Shown here one piece after another: positions 1 through 15,875 of a DNA stretch of 64,000 bases. The notes under the pieces were generated by a model that did no database searches, was not told the origin of the DNA, and saw only the letters and a program-made list of their open reading frames with translations. The stretch comes from an uncultured Caldilinea sp. (GTDB lineage: Bacteria > Chloroflexota > Anaerolineae > Caldilineales > Caldilineaceae). The stretch covers positions 1 through 64,000 of the forward strand of contig NZ_CAKZMJ010000066.1 in NCBI RefSeq assembly GCF_937128415.1. The letters are read 5' to 3'. Numbering within the stretch: the stretch's first letter is position 1; each line of letters begins with the position of its first letter. Position numbers and translations under genes: made by a program.

Positions 1-431
<431 letters not shown>

Positions 432-535
432 GAGCGACTCCAGGAAAGCAGTCGAAAGGCGCTAATAGAACCGGCCGAGCGCCAGACCTTGCAAGCTTTG
501 TCACACGCTTCATTGCTGCTGTAGCGTTAGCCTGT

Positions 536-564
536 AGTTTACCGAAACGCCGACAATCTTGCAA
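536..564 (-). promoter_or_regulatory. Candidate recA promoter
   Basis: On the minus strand TTGCAA (564-559), a 17-base spacer and TAAACT (541-536) form a plausible sigma-70 type promoter about 105 bases before recA. An imperfect palindrome GCAAACGTTCGC (561-572) overlaps the -35 box and could be a LexA-type site. I know of no SOS consensus for this lineage that I could match, so the operator role is speculation. Confidence 0.45.
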
Positions 565-611
565 ACGTTCGCGTAGCTATTTTCATTTTCTGTCAAATTG
601 TCCGCTTCGCT

Positions 612-2267
<1,656 letters not shown>

Positions 2268-2704
2268 AAACGACGCCTGATAGTGGAAGTGCGAAAGGAT
2301 CGACGTCCTGTCGCGCCGGGCTCGGTGCAAACGGTTCGAATGTGCTTTGACAACTTCACGGTTCAGGTTTGCACGGTTCAGGCTTGTTCGCAAAGTCCCG
2401 TCCCCTTCTTTGTCGACACAAATCGAGCCAGCTTAAGTTGGTCCCAAATTTCAGGCCGCGATCAGCCTGGCTCTGGAAGCACAGCTTCCTCCAGAGACAA
2501 AGAAAGCGCATGCAGACCATACGCTTTGCGATGTTATGTAGATTCGGTGCGCAATGTCCGATATATTACGAACGCTGGCGGTTCGTCTTTGATAGCGACC
2601 GTGCGTTGTGGAGATGCATCCCAAGCGACGCATCCCAAATGGCGAAGTTGGCGCCGACTCCGATGTTGTGCTGCTTTGGCGCTAAATATCGTGGGGCGAA
2701 CTTC

Positions 2705-2752
2705 GTCGTTTCATTTCATGGTCGTTTCATTTCATGGTCGTCTCATTTCATG
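2705..2752. repeat. Three tandem copies of a 16-bp unit near dnaA
   Basis: The unit GTCGTTTCATTTCATG occurs at 2705-2720 and 2721-2736 exactly, and at 2737-2752 with one change (GTCGTCTCATTTCATG). It contains an inner TTTCAT doublet. It lies in the dnaA upstream gap, about 230 bases from the DnaA boxes, and could be an iteron-like or protein-binding array. That role is inferred only from position. Confidence 0.85.
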
Positions 2753-2930
2753 TTGGTCAGTGTACCAAAATCCCGGCAAGATGCCAATGCAGGCGAGAGG
2801 GCGTTTGAGGGGGGATTTTGCGCATTATCGTCAATCCAAGCGAATCAGAAAGTTTGTGCTACACAAAATGTAGCCTCGCTGCGATCGAACATCTCAATCT
2901 GTGTCTATCGGTGTGTCATGAACGGTGCGC

Positions 2931-2961
<31 letters not shown>

Positions 2962-2984
2962 CCGCCGTTAACCTGCTGTTATAA

Positions 2985-3046
2985 TTGTCCACATTGACAT
3001 TTTCATGTTCCAGCGACAACGCAATATTTCCACAGAGTTATCCACA
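2985..3046 (+). promoter_or_regulatory. DnaA box cluster
   Basis: TTATCCACA at 3038-3046 matches the classical DnaA box exactly. TTGTCCACA at 2985-2993 differs by one base and ATTTCCACA at 3026-3034 by two. All three lie in the same orientation within 62 bases, flanked by AT-rich sequence. This supports DnaA binding, either as an origin or as dnaA autoregulation. Confidence 0.6.
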
Positions 3047-3182
3047 GATCGAAGCTGTTTTGCAAGAAAGAATACAAAAATGAAGCGCAATTCAATTTCT
3101 ATTGCACATTCTGTAAACGTTCTTTTAACGAGCGCGGTGGAACCAACCAATTCACCGCTTCTCTCCGTTAACATTGAGGCGT

Positions 3183-4304
3183 ATGGCGTATTTCAACTAT
3201 AGAACTTACTGGCCCGCGGACTGGGGGGGCCGTCGCGCTTTCAGCGCTGCATGGTGGAAAATCTATGCAGACGATCCGCGCTGGCCTCCTCCTCACATTG
3301 CCGCCTGGAACTTCCTTGTGCGCGGGAGCGCTGCTTATCACCGCCGCGTTGCGGCGCGCTTGCTCTATATGGAGGCGCTTCCCCGTCGCTCTCGGTCGCC
3401 TGGCGCTTGGCCGTCGCAGCCCGTCATCGCCGGCGCCGTCTTCGAGGAGCCGGTCGCCGCCGCAATTGTACTATGCGAACCCTCTGCACAGGGCGCGCTT
3501 TACCTCAGCATGTTGCACTGCGTCAACGATGAAGAGACGCTCGACCGGCTGCTGGGAGCTGCGCTGGAGTACGGCGCAGAGATGAATTGCACTCGCATTG
3601 TCGCGCCGGTCGATATTCTTCCAGGGTGGAGCGACGGCGCCCTGACCAACTGTTTTCACTTGCCCCCTCCCTTGCACACGCCGTACAATCCGCCTTATCT
3701 GGCCGATCTGTTAGGCGCCAGCATGACCTCTTCCCGGCAGACAGTGCTGCTGCATTTGCCGGTGAAAGCGCAGCCAGAGCCGGTGGAGGGGCCAGCGACG
3801 CTGCGGCCGGCGACGCTGGCCGAACTCACCGACGCGTTGTCGCCGCTGCTGGCCGCCGCCATTGCGCCCCATGCGGGAATGCCAGGACTGAGCGCAGACG
3901 CCGCCGAACTGCTGGTGCGGTGGATTTCCGTCTATCCGGCGACCGGATGGGTCGCGCTCATCGAAGGGGAGGCGGTCGGCTGCATCTTCGTGCAAGCGGA
4001 CCTGGCGCCTTTGCTGCAGCGTCTCAAGGGAGGTCGCCCGCTGTGGCTGCGGCCGCTTCTCTCTCTTATGCGGCAGCGGCGAACCACGCGGGGTCGGTTG
4101 CTCTTCGGCGCCGTTGCTCCTGCGTGGCGACGTCGCGGCGTCGGCCGGCAGCTGTTGGGGCGGGCATTGAGTTTCGCGGCGGAGGCCGGCTGGCGCACGC
4201 TTGTCTGCGGGCCATTTGTCGATTCGTCTCCTGCTGTGACATGCTTACAGAAAGCAGGCGCTCACATTGAACAACGCTATGAGCTCTTTGAACTGGATGG
4301 ATGA
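3183..4304 (+). CDS. GNAT family N-acetyltransferase, two-part protein
   Basis: Predicted acyl-CoA-dependent N-acetyltransferase of unknown substrate. The C-terminal ~160 residues carry the GNAT fold. The acetyl-CoA loop is seen as APAWRRRGVGRQLLGRAL (Q/RxxGxG/A type), followed by a strand and a PAVTCLQKAGAHIEQRYELF tail typical of motif B. The first ~200 residues look like a degenerate second GNAT-like half and have no clear binding loop. The ATG at 3183 is preferred over a TTG nine bases upstream. GAGG lies three bases before it, closer than usual. It is the first gene rightward of the dnaA gap, followed after 6 bases by a DUF971 gene. Confidence 0.75.
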   Translation: MAYFNYRTYWPADWGGRRAFSAAWWKIYADDPRWPPPHIAAWNFLVRGSAAYHRRVAARLLYMEALPRRSRSPGAWPSQPVIAGAVFEEPVAAAIVLCEPSAQGALYLSMLHCVNDEETLDRLLGAALEYGAEMNCTRIVAPVDILPGWSDGALTNCFHLPPPLHTPYNPPYLADLLGASMTSSRQTVLLHLPVKAQPEPVEGPATLRPATLAELTDALSPLLAAAIAPHAGMPGLSADAAELLVRWISVYPATGWVALIEGEAVGCIFVQADLAPLLQRLKGGRPLWLRPLLSLMRQRRTTRGRLLFGAVAPAWRRRGVGRQLLGRALSFAAEAGWRTLVCGPFVDSSPAVTCLQKAGAHIEQRYELFELDG

Positions 4305-4310
4305 ACGAGC

Positions 4311-4685
4311 ATGCTGACGACGAATCCAGAAACGCGGCCTCAGGATATCACCATCGACCGAACCGCCGGTGTGATGAAAATCCTCTGGCTGGATGGCCAT
4401 ACAAGTGAATTTCCCCTGCGCTGGCTGCGCGCCAACTGCCCCTGCGCAACCTGCCGCGAGGAGCGACGCGCAGCCGCCCTGGCGGTCGCCGATCCCCTGC
4501 GCCTGACCGCTGCGCCGCCGCCGAGCACGGAGGTGACGGGGGCGGAATTCGTAGGCCAATACGCCATCCGCCTGACCTGGAGCGACGGTCATGCGACCGG
4601 CATCTTCCCCTTTGCGGCGTTGCGCGCTTCCTGTCCTTGCCCGGCCTGCAATCCAGAAGGCGCGCCGCCGCTGGTGATGGACTGA
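4311..4685 (+). CDS. DUF971 domain protein
   Basis: Small (124 residues) cytosolic protein of the DUF971 family, which resembles the N-terminal zinc-binding domain of gamma-butyrobetaine hydroxylase. Visible are the conserved WLDGHTSEFPLRWLRANCPC segment, CPCATC near residue 45 and a second Cys group CPCPAC near the C-terminus, consistent with metal binding. Members are often encoded with Fe-S carrier or hydrolase genes. The gene lies close behind the GNAT gene and is probably co-transcribed. The biochemical role is not known. Confidence 0.8.
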   Translation: MLTTNPETRPQDITIDRTAGVMKILWLDGHTSEFPLRWLRANCPCATCREERRAAALAVADPLRLTAAPPPSTEVTGAEFVGQYAIRLTWSDGHATGIFPFAALRASCPCPACNPEGAPPLVMD

Positions 4686-4810
4686 GCAGCGGGCGCGATT
4701 TGTAGCGCAGTTGACACACTTTCGCCCTCGAATCTGTCAAGATGATTCTGTCGAGAGGATAAAGACAGGCTTAGCTCCTCATCGGCGATGGGCGGGCAGA
4801 GGATGCGCAC

Positions 4811-5983
4811 ATGAACGTCAACCTGGCGGAATTTAAGCTTCTTGGCATCGATGTGAAGGTGCACTGGTCGTTTGTGCTGGTGCTTGCCTTCGGCGCTTTC
4901 CTTTATGGCGCCGGACCCGCCGGATGGCTTGTCGGCGGCCTCTACGGCGCGCTGACGATTGCGCTGCTTTTCGTTTGTGTGACAATGCACGAATACGGCC
5001 ACGCGCTGGCGGCCCGACGCTTTGGCATCGGCACGCGCAGCATCCTGCTTCTGCCGATCGGCGGCGTCGCCAACCTGGAGCGCATTCCCGAAAAGCCTGC
5101 GCAGGAGATCATCATCGTCGCCGCCGGCCCCCTGGTCAATCTGGCGCTGGCGATTTTGCTGTTGCCTCTGGCGTTGGCGCTGGGCGATGGACAGCGCATC
5201 TTCAGCCTGAACGCCATGGCCGCCAACATACAAAATCCGGGCGTCTTCAACCTGATCGTTTTTCTGATCTCAACCAACATCCTGCTGGCGCTCTTCAACC
5301 TGCTGCCCGCCTTTCCGCTGGACGGCGGTCGCCTGTTGCGCGCAGCGCTGGCTTACGCCATGCCCTATCGCCGGGCGACCCAGACGGCGGTGGCGGTCGG
5401 GCGGATGTTGGCGGTGCTAATGGCGGTCTTCGGCATCTTTACGGGGGCCATCGGGTTGTTGTTGATCGCCTTTTTCGTCTATATCGGCGGCTCGGCGGAG
5501 CTGGAGGCGGTGAGCAGCCGCGCCGTACTGCGCAATTTCCGCGCCGGCGACGCCCTGACGCACAACGCCGTCAATCTCTACACCAGCGAACGCCTGGAGC
5601 GCGCCACACAGTTGATCATGAGCTCTTATCAGACGGACTATCCTGTGCGCGATCTAGCGGGCAACTTCGTCGGCGTGCTGACGCGGCCGCGGCTGATCCA
5701 TGCGCTGCGCGAGCAAGGGCCTGAGGCGCGCATCGTCGACGTCATGCAGCCTGCCGCCGACGTGCCTCGCTCTTCGCCGCAGGACGACCTGGCCACCGTC
5801 TGGGAAATGATGAGCCAGAGCGGCAGTCGCGTCGTCGCTGTGGCGGAGCAAGGTCAGGTGTTGGGCATCATCACCAGCGACGACATTTCCGAGGTCTTTC
5901 AGGTGATGGGCGCCATGTTGGAGCGCCGCCCTTCTCCGGCCTCATTCGGCGGCGAAGACCGCGAGCGGGGCACGTATGTCTGA
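4811..5983 (+). CDS. Site-2 protease family membrane metalloprotease with CBS domains
   Basis: Intramembrane zinc protease of peptidase family M50 (390 residues). The zinc motif HEYGH is at residues 60-64 inside the second membrane segment, and the second motif NLLPAFPLDGG is near residue 165 with the third ligand Asp. About six hydrophobic segments fill the first 230 residues. The C-terminal ~130 residues carry two CBS-type repeats (from LIMSSYQTDYPVRDLAGNFV and from DVPRSSPQDDLATVWEMM), which usually bind adenine nucleotides and would tune the protease. Substrates cannot be read from the sequence. The stop overlaps the next start by 8 bases. Confidence 0.92.
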   Translation: MNVNLAEFKLLGIDVKVHWSFVLVLAFGAFLYGAGPAGWLVGGLYGALTIALLFVCVTMHEYGHALAARRFGIGTRSILLLPIGGVANLERIPEKPAQEIIIVAAGPLVNLALAILLLPLALALGDGQRIFSLNAMAANIQNPGVFNLIVFLISTNILLALFNLLPAFPLDGGRLLRAALAYAMPYRRATQTAVAVGRMLAVLMAVFGIFTGAIGLLLIAFFVYIGGSAELEAVSSRAVLRNFRAGDALTHNAVNLYTSERLERATQLIMSSYQTDYPVRDLAGNFVGVLTRPRLIHALREQGPEARIVDVMQPAADVPRSSPQDDLATVWEMMSQSGSRVVAVAEQGQVLGIITSDDISEVFQVMGAMLERRPSPASFGGEDRERGTYV

Positions 5984-6806
5984 ACCCTCCGTCATGCGCG
6001 CCTTGGAGACCGACGCAGGCGTCATTGCGTATGAAGTGATCGCTGCGCGAACCGGCGCGCAGGCGCCGACGCTGGTCTTGTTGCACAACTTCATGAGCAC
6101 GGGGCGCGCCGCCTGGGGTCCTTTGCTTGAGCCGTTGAGCGAGCGGCACCGCATTCTGTTGCCCGACCTGCCCGGACACGGACGTTCGATCGGTCATCCT
6201 CCTGGTTTTCACCATCGCGCCATGGCGCGGCAGCTCGCTGCGTTGCTTGAGCATGAAGGGGCGACGAAGGCGCACCTGGCGGGCTGCAGCAGCGGTGGAA
6301 TGTTGGCGCAATTGATGGTGGTCGAAAAGTTGGCGCAGCCGGCGACGCTTACGCTGATCAGCACGACCTACAGCGTCAACCCCGCCACCACCGGCCACGT
6401 CGCTCCGCTGGAGCCTGCGCATTTTCAGGCCGGACGACGCTGGATGGAGGCGACCGCGCGGCTGCATGACCCCTATCGTTACGATGGTTACTATGAGGAG
6501 ATTCTACTCGCCGGCTTTCGTCGCCTGCGGCCGGAGACATCGATCGATCTACAGCTCGAAGACCTGGCGCGCTTCCCCATGCCGGTCTGCTTGATTCACG
6601 GCGCAGAGGATGAATTCTTTCCTGTCGCCATCCCTCAGGCCATGGCGGCTGCGCTGCCTCGCGCCGAGCTGCATATCCTTCCTCGACAGACCCATGCACT
6701 TCTTTTTCGCCAGCCATGGCGCGTCGCCGAGATTATGGTACAATTCTTAAACACCCACGCGGCGGCCGATGGTTCTCATCTGCTGCGCGCCGCGCCGGCG
6801 ACCTGA
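5976..6806 (+). CDS. Alpha/beta hydrolase
   Basis: Cytosolic hydrolase of the alpha/beta fold (276 residues), substrate unknown. The nucleophile elbow is G-C-S-S-G at residues 103-107 (Ser105). The oxyanion region LLHNFMSTG is near residue 36, DLPGHGRS is at 64-71, a late acid lies in HGAEDEFFP and a His in RQTHALLF. This is the full triad order of the esterase, haloperoxidase and MenH-like group. Its ATG lies inside the last codons of the protease gene, so translation is probably coupled. Confidence 0.88.
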   Translation: MSEPSVMRALETDAGVIAYEVIAARTGAQAPTLVLLHNFMSTGRAAWGPLLEPLSERHRILLPDLPGHGRSIGHPPGFHHRAMARQLAALLEHEGATKAHLAGCSSGGMLAQLMVVEKLAQPATLTLISTTYSVNPATTGHVAPLEPAHFQAGRRWMEATARLHDPYRYDGYYEEILLAGFRRLRPETSIDLQLEDLARFPMPVCLIHGAEDEFFPVAIPQAMAAALPRAELHILPRQTHALLFRQPWRVAEIMVQFLNTHAAADGSHLLRAAPAT

Positions 6807-6846
6807 CAAAATCAACCATTCTCTCCGTCGAACGAGGGAGCCTTAT

Positions 6847-7527
6847 ATGAGGACGACGAAGCCGATCCGGCTGGCGCCATCTATTTTGACGGCGGATTTT
6901 GGCCATCTTGCAGAGCAGATTGCAGCCGCCGAGGCGGGCGGCGCCGATTATATCCATCTTGACGTCATGGACGGGCGATTTGTGCCCAACATCACCTTTG
7001 GTCCTTTGATCGTGCAGGCGGTGCGGAAGGTCACGACGCTGCCGCTTGATGTGCATTTGATGATTGAAGAGCCTGAGCGCTACTTGAATGAATTCGCCGA
7101 GGCCGGCGCAGACATCATCACCGTGCACGCCGAGGCGACGGCGCACTTGCATCGCACCGTGCAGCAGATCGTTCAACTAGGTCGCAAGGCGGGCGTCGCC
7201 ATCAATCCGGCGACGCCGGTGGAGGCGCTCCGGGAGGTGGCGCCGTTCGTCGATCAGGTGCTGGTGATGACGGTCAACCCCGGCTTTGGCGCGCAGCGTT
7301 TCATCGAAACGATGACGGCCAAGATTCGGCGCATGCGTCGCCTCATGGAGGATCTCTGCCCGCTGGCCGATCTAGAGGTCGACGGCGGCATTCATCCGGA
7401 GAACATCGCCGACGTCGTCTACTCCGGCGCCAACGTCATCGTGGTCGGGAGCGCTGTGTTCAACGACAAAGACACGCCGGCCGCCAATCTGGCGCTGTTG
7501 CGCAGCCAGTTGCTCGAAGAGGTGTGA
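6847..7527 (+). CDS. rpe: Ribulose-phosphate 3-epimerase
   Basis: Interconverts D-ribulose 5-phosphate and D-xylulose 5-phosphate in the pentose phosphate pathway. The 226-residue TIM barrel shows APSILTADFGHL, the metal-binding HLDVMDGRFVPNITFGP, HLMIEEPERY, the phosphate-binding TVNPGFGAQRF and EVDGGIHPEN. The ATG at 6847 has AGGGAG nine bases upstream and begins at the conserved N-terminus. The longer open frame would run back over the hydrolase end. A TACAAT at 6738 inside the previous gene could serve as an extra -10 box. It is the last gene of the rightward group and converges on cdsA. Confidence 0.96.
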   Translation: MRTTKPIRLAPSILTADFGHLAEQIAAAEAGGADYIHLDVMDGRFVPNITFGPLIVQAVRKVTTLPLDVHLMIEEPERYLNEFAEAGADIITVHAEATAHLHRTVQQIVQLGRKAGVAINPATPVEALREVAPFVDQVLVMTVNPGFGAQRFIETMTAKIRRMRRLMEDLCPLADLEVDGGIHPENIADVVYSGANVIVVGSAVFNDKDTPAANLALLRSQLLEEV

Positions 7528-7535
7528 CGCACTTT

Positions 7536-8402
<867 letters not shown>

Positions 8403-8454
8403 AGGGAAGCTCTCGCCAGAGGAGGTCGCCGTCTGGATTGAAAAACGGCGGATG

Positions 8455-9204
<750 letters not shown>

Positions 9205-9223
9205 AGACGAACATTCTCCTGCG

Positions 9224-9781
9224 TCAGACGGTCATGATCTCCGCGTCTTTTTCTTTGACGATTTCATCCACGCGCTTGATGTGCTGGTCGGTCATCTCTT
9301 GAATTTTTTCCTCGGCGCGTTTGCGTTCATCTTCGGAGATCAGGCTCTCTTTTTCGAGTTCAGCCAGATCCTTGTTGGCGTCGCGCCGGATGTTGCGGAT
9401 CGCCACTCGGGCCTCCTCCCCGCGCTTGTTGACAACCTTTGTCAACTCACGTCGGCGCTCTTCGTTGAGGGGGGGAATGACGAGCCGAATGACTTGCCCG
9501 TCGTTGGTGGGCGTCAACCCCAGATCGGATTTGGCGATCGCCTTTTCAATGGCCGGGATGTCCCCGCGCGTGTAGGGGCGAATCAAAATCTGTTGCGCTT
9601 CGGGCACAGAAATCGTGGCGAGCTGTTGCAGAGGGGTTGGAACGCCATAATAGTCGACCATGATGTGCTCCACCAGCGCCGGAGAGGCGCGGCCGGTGCG
9701 AATCGTCATCAGGTCATGACGAAGCGCTTCGATCGCTTTTCCCATGCGTTCTTTCGCATCTGCAATGACGTCACTGATCAT
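9224..9781 (-). CDS. frr: Ribosome recycling factor
   Basis: Releases ribosomes from mRNA after termination, together with EF-G. The 185-residue all-family-length protein carries MGKAIEALRHDLMTIRTGRA at its start, YYGVPTPLQQLATISVPEAQ, and the three-helix-bundle end KELAELEKESLISEDERKR (here DLAELEKE). The ATG at 9781 is preceded by GAGGAG. About 195 bases separate it from pyrH; a weak inverted repeat lies near 9828-9850. Confidence 0.97.
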   Translation of the reverse strand: MISDVIADAKERMGKAIEALRHDLMTIRTGRASPALVEHIMVDYYGVPTPLQQLATISVPEAQQILIRPYTRGDIPAIEKAIAKSDLGLTPTNDGQVIRLVIPPLNEERRRELTKVVNKRGEEARVAIRNIRRDANKDLAELEKESLISEDERKRAEEKIQEMTDQHIKRVDEIVKEKDAEIMTV

Positions 9782-9976
9782 ATGTGCACTCCTCTTCTGG
9801 GAGAATCGGTGAAAAGTCTGCTCTCTTCTGGTCGCCGGGCCTGGCCACCAGGGCAGGAAAGACGGTCAATAGCTGCTATTGTAACAAATTCCGCCGGAAG
9901 TGAAAACCAGCCATGCGTATTTTTGCAAGGGAGCCGTCAATTCGCCTGGATGACTGCGAGCCGAAGCGGCTTCAGC

Positions 9977-10696
<720 letters not shown>

Positions 10697-10760
10697 AGCT
10701 GTTCCTTTATCACTCTCTCAATCGGGTTTTCAACTCTGCGTCGATCCTCCAGAACCGGAT

Positions 10761-10793
10761 AAAGAAACGCCCAGCCTGCTCAATCGGCTGGGC
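10761..10793 (-). terminator. Intrinsic terminator or attenuator between tsf and pyrH
   Basis: On the minus strand GCCCAGCC (10793-10786), a nine-base loop and GGCTGGGC (10776-10769) form a perfect 8-bp GC stem followed by GTTTCTTT. The T-tract is interrupted, so it may attenuate rather than stop transcription of the downstream pyrH-frr-uppS-cdsA genes. Confidence 0.7.
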
Positions 10794-10801
10794 ATCTCCG
10801 A

Positions 10802-11401
<600 letters not shown>

Positions 11402-11418
11402 AGTTGAGTCCTCTTGAT

Positions 11419-12462
<1,044 letters not shown>

Positions 12463-12537
12463 ACGGCGAGCGGCGAAAATTGCAACAATTCAAAGGGGCA
12501 GAGAGGGAAGAGGCGTGGACGGCGATCGCCAGACGTT

Positions 12538-13263
<726 letters not shown>

Positions 13264-13422
13264 AGTTCGGTAGTGTACGTCAAAGCCTCAAAATTCGCCA
13301 ACGATGCTTGCCTGATAATTCTTTTCACCACTGTTGCACGCACCCGCCCCTACGTTGACCCTGAGAACAGAGAAGAGGCGTCAGGGGGTGCGCGACTGCA
13401 GCCGCGCACCCTTAGCGGCCAT

Positions 13423-15792
13423 CTATTTCACAGCTTCCATCCTGACCTGGGCGGGCGACATCCCCTCCGATTGCGCCGTGAGGACAATTTCGCCGGGTTC
13501 GCCGTTGCTGCGAACCACGGCGAACAGATGTCCCCGGTATGCTCTGCGACGATTGCCCACGTACGGCTCTTCAGAGAGGGGATTGCCTGTCCCGATTGCC
13601 AACAGCTCGCCGACGCCGCTGACCGTCACCGTAATTTCCGGCTCGCGGTGTTTCACCAGCCTGCCTTCAGCGTCTCGGACAGTGACATCGACGTAGATGA
13701 TTTCGCCGATGTCCGCTTTGATGATCGTGCGATCCGCAGCGAGCTGCAATGCAGTCGGCTCAGAGGTGGTCTCAAGCGTATAACGACCGCTTTCTCGACC
13801 GTTCTTGTAGCCGATCGCCTCGATGACGCCGGGTTGATAGATGACCTCAAAGCTGACCTTGTTCTCAGCCGCTGCGCCTGCAGGCTTGCGCCCTACATGC
13901 TGTCCGTTGAGGCGCAATTCCACCTCATCATCGACGGAATAAACGTCCACGCGCGTGGGTTTGCCCTCTTGTCCTGGGAAAGTCCACGTGTCCAGAACCG
14001 GGTCCCACGCCCATGGGTTGAACGCAATGTTTTGGCCGAACAATTCCGGCGGAAGCACGGCGATGAAGGGATCGGTGCGCACGCCCCACAACAACTCGCG
14101 ATAGTAAGACTGAGGACGCTTTACACCGCAGATGTCGAAATCTCCGCAGCCGTATAGATGATATGGGTACGGCGCGCCCATCGACGGCGAACCGTCGGTC
14201 GTAAATGCGCCGAAGCCCGCTTCGCCGATGTAGTCCATGGCGACCCAAATGAAATCGCCGATGACGTGGGGCAGCCGAGCGGTTTCCGTCCAGAAGAAAT
14301 AAGAGCGATGTCCCCAGCTCTCCGTCCCGACGATAATGCGGCCCGGAAAGCGTCGCTGATCCACTGCATAGCGCTGCGGCATATAATTGTATCCAACCAC
14401 ATCCAGCGGCCTGACGAACGCGGCGGTGAGCTTTCCCCATGCATCCCTGGCCGGGTCTTCGGGGATGGACGGCAACTTGAAAAACGCCCCTGGATCGCCG
14501 GACTCGATGAATTCGATGAAGTACGGCATGACGCCGGAGGTGACAGGGCGGGTGTTGTCCAGGCTGCGCACGAAGTCCGCCTGGCGTTGCGCCAGCTCCG
14601 CGCCGACGGGCGAGCCGAACGCCTCCAGGATTTCATTGCCGATCGACCACATGACGACCGACGGATGGTTGCGATCGCGCTTGACCATCGCTTCTGTGTC
14701 GCGACGCCACCAATCGTTGAAATACAGGTGATAGTCGTTGGGCGTCTTGCTCAGTGTCCACGCGTCGAAGCTTTCGTCGATGACGAGCATGCCTATGCGG
14801 TCGCAAGCGTCCAACAGCGCGGGTGCAGGGGGGTTGTGCGCGCAGCGAATGGCGTTGTATCCGGCCGCTTTAAGCAACTCCACCTTGCGTTCTTCCGCAC
14901 GGTCAAAGCTGGCGGCCCCCAGCGGGCCGTGATCATGATGGATGCAGCCGCCCTTCAGCTTCATGGGTTCGCCGTTCAACCGAAAGCCGCGTTCGGCGTC
15001 CACCTGAATCGAGCGAATGCCAAACGGGGTGGTCTCCGTATCAACGACCTCGCCGTCCACAAGCACTTCGCTGAACAGCGTATAGAGGTGAGGCTCTTCC
15101 ACGGACCAGAGCTTGGCGTCTTTCACCAATAGGGTGTGCTGCACTGCAGCATAGCGCGTCGGCGTCTCTATCTGCGCCGCCACCGCGCCGTTTTCGTCCA
15201 GGATGGTGCTGCGCACGAGCACCGGCTTCAACCCATCCACGCCCGTCAGCTCGGTGTTCACCTGCACCACCGAGAGCGCTGGATCGACGACAGGCGTCGT
15301 AACGAACACGCCCCATGGCTGGATGTGCACCGCGCCGCCCACGCGCAGCCACACGTGGCGATAGATACCGGTGCCGGTGTACCAGCGGCTATTGGGTTGA
15401 GCTGTGTTGTTCGCCACGACGCTGAGCGTGTTTTCTTTTCCGTAGAGAAGGTAAGGGGTGATATCGACGATGAAACTGGTGTATCCGTATGGGTGAAAAT
15501 AGACGAGCTGGGTGTTCACCGAAATCTCGGCGTTCATGTAAACGCCTTCAAACTCAAGCAGCACATGCTGACCTTGCCACGCCTCAGGCGCCACAAATTT
15601 TTTGCGGTAGTGGGCGACGCCGCCGGGGAAATATCCAACGTGGGCGCCGCCTGGGTTGTTGGTGCTGCGCGGCTTGCCGATCATGGCGTCGTGCGGCACA
15701 TTCACCGGCCGCCATGCCGAGCGATCGAGAATGGCCTGAAAACCTGTCGCCTCTGAAAATTCCCAACCCTGGTCGAAATTGTATTTTTGCAT
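13423..15792 (-). CDS. Glycoside hydrolase family 2 enzyme (beta-galactosidase or beta-glucuronidase type)
   Basis: Retaining beta-glycosidase of 789 residues. The order is a jelly-roll sugar-binding domain (VAHYRKKFVAPEAW), an Ig-like domain, and a TIM barrel with the acid/base Glu in VVMWSIGNEILEAFG and the nucleophile Glu in RIIVGTESWGH. A DUF4982-type Ig domain (VDVYSVDDEVELRLNGQHVG) and a second C-terminal Ig-like domain follow. There is no signal peptide, so it probably acts on imported oligosaccharides. It lies 83 bases downstream of the lacI gene, probably in one operon, and next to the divergent sugar importer. The exact sugar specificity cannot be read. Confidence 0.9.
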   Translation of the reverse strand: MQKYNFDQGWEFSEATGFQAILDRSAWRPVNVPHDAMIGKPRSTNNPGGAHVGYFPGGVAHYRKKFVAPEAWQGQHVLLEFEGVYMNAEISVNTQLVYFHPYGYTSFIVDITPYLLYGKENTLSVVANNTAQPNSRWYTGTGIYRHVWLRVGGAVHIQPWGVFVTTPVVDPALSVVQVNTELTGVDGLKPVLVRSTILDENGAVAAQIETPTRYAAVQHTLLVKDAKLWSVEEPHLYTLFSEVLVDGEVVDTETTPFGIRSIQVDAERGFRLNGEPMKLKGGCIHHDHGPLGAASFDRAEERKVELLKAAGYNAIRCAHNPPAPALLDACDRIGMLVIDESFDAWTLSKTPNDYHLYFNDWWRRDTEAMVKRDRNHPSVVMWSIGNEILEAFGSPVGAELAQRQADFVRSLDNTRPVTSGVMPYFIEFIESGDPGAFFKLPSIPEDPARDAWGKLTAAFVRPLDVVGYNYMPQRYAVDQRRFPGRIIVGTESWGHRSYFFWTETARLPHVIGDFIWVAMDYIGEAGFGAFTTDGSPSMGAPYPYHLYGCGDFDICGVKRPQSYYRELLWGVRTDPFIAVLPPELFGQNIAFNPWAWDPVLDTWTFPGQEGKPTRVDVYSVDDEVELRLNGQHVGRKPAGAAAENKVSFEVIYQPGVIEAIGYKNGRESGRYTLETTSEPTALQLAADRTIIKADIGEIIYVDVTVRDAEGRLVKHREPEITVTVSGVGELLAIGTGNPLSEEPYVGNRRRAYRGHLFAVVRSNGEPGEIVLTAQSEGMSPAQVRMEAVK

Positions 15793-15875
15793 TATCCCTT
15801 CTCCAATTCCGTGTTAGGTTGCTGAGTCGATTGAAGGCTGCACAGAGAGGTGCGGCAATTAGCCGCCTGACAGCA

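Noticed and set aside
2330..2345. GGTTCGAAT as a tRNA T-loop
   Set aside because: No acceptor, anticodon or D arms can be folded around it.
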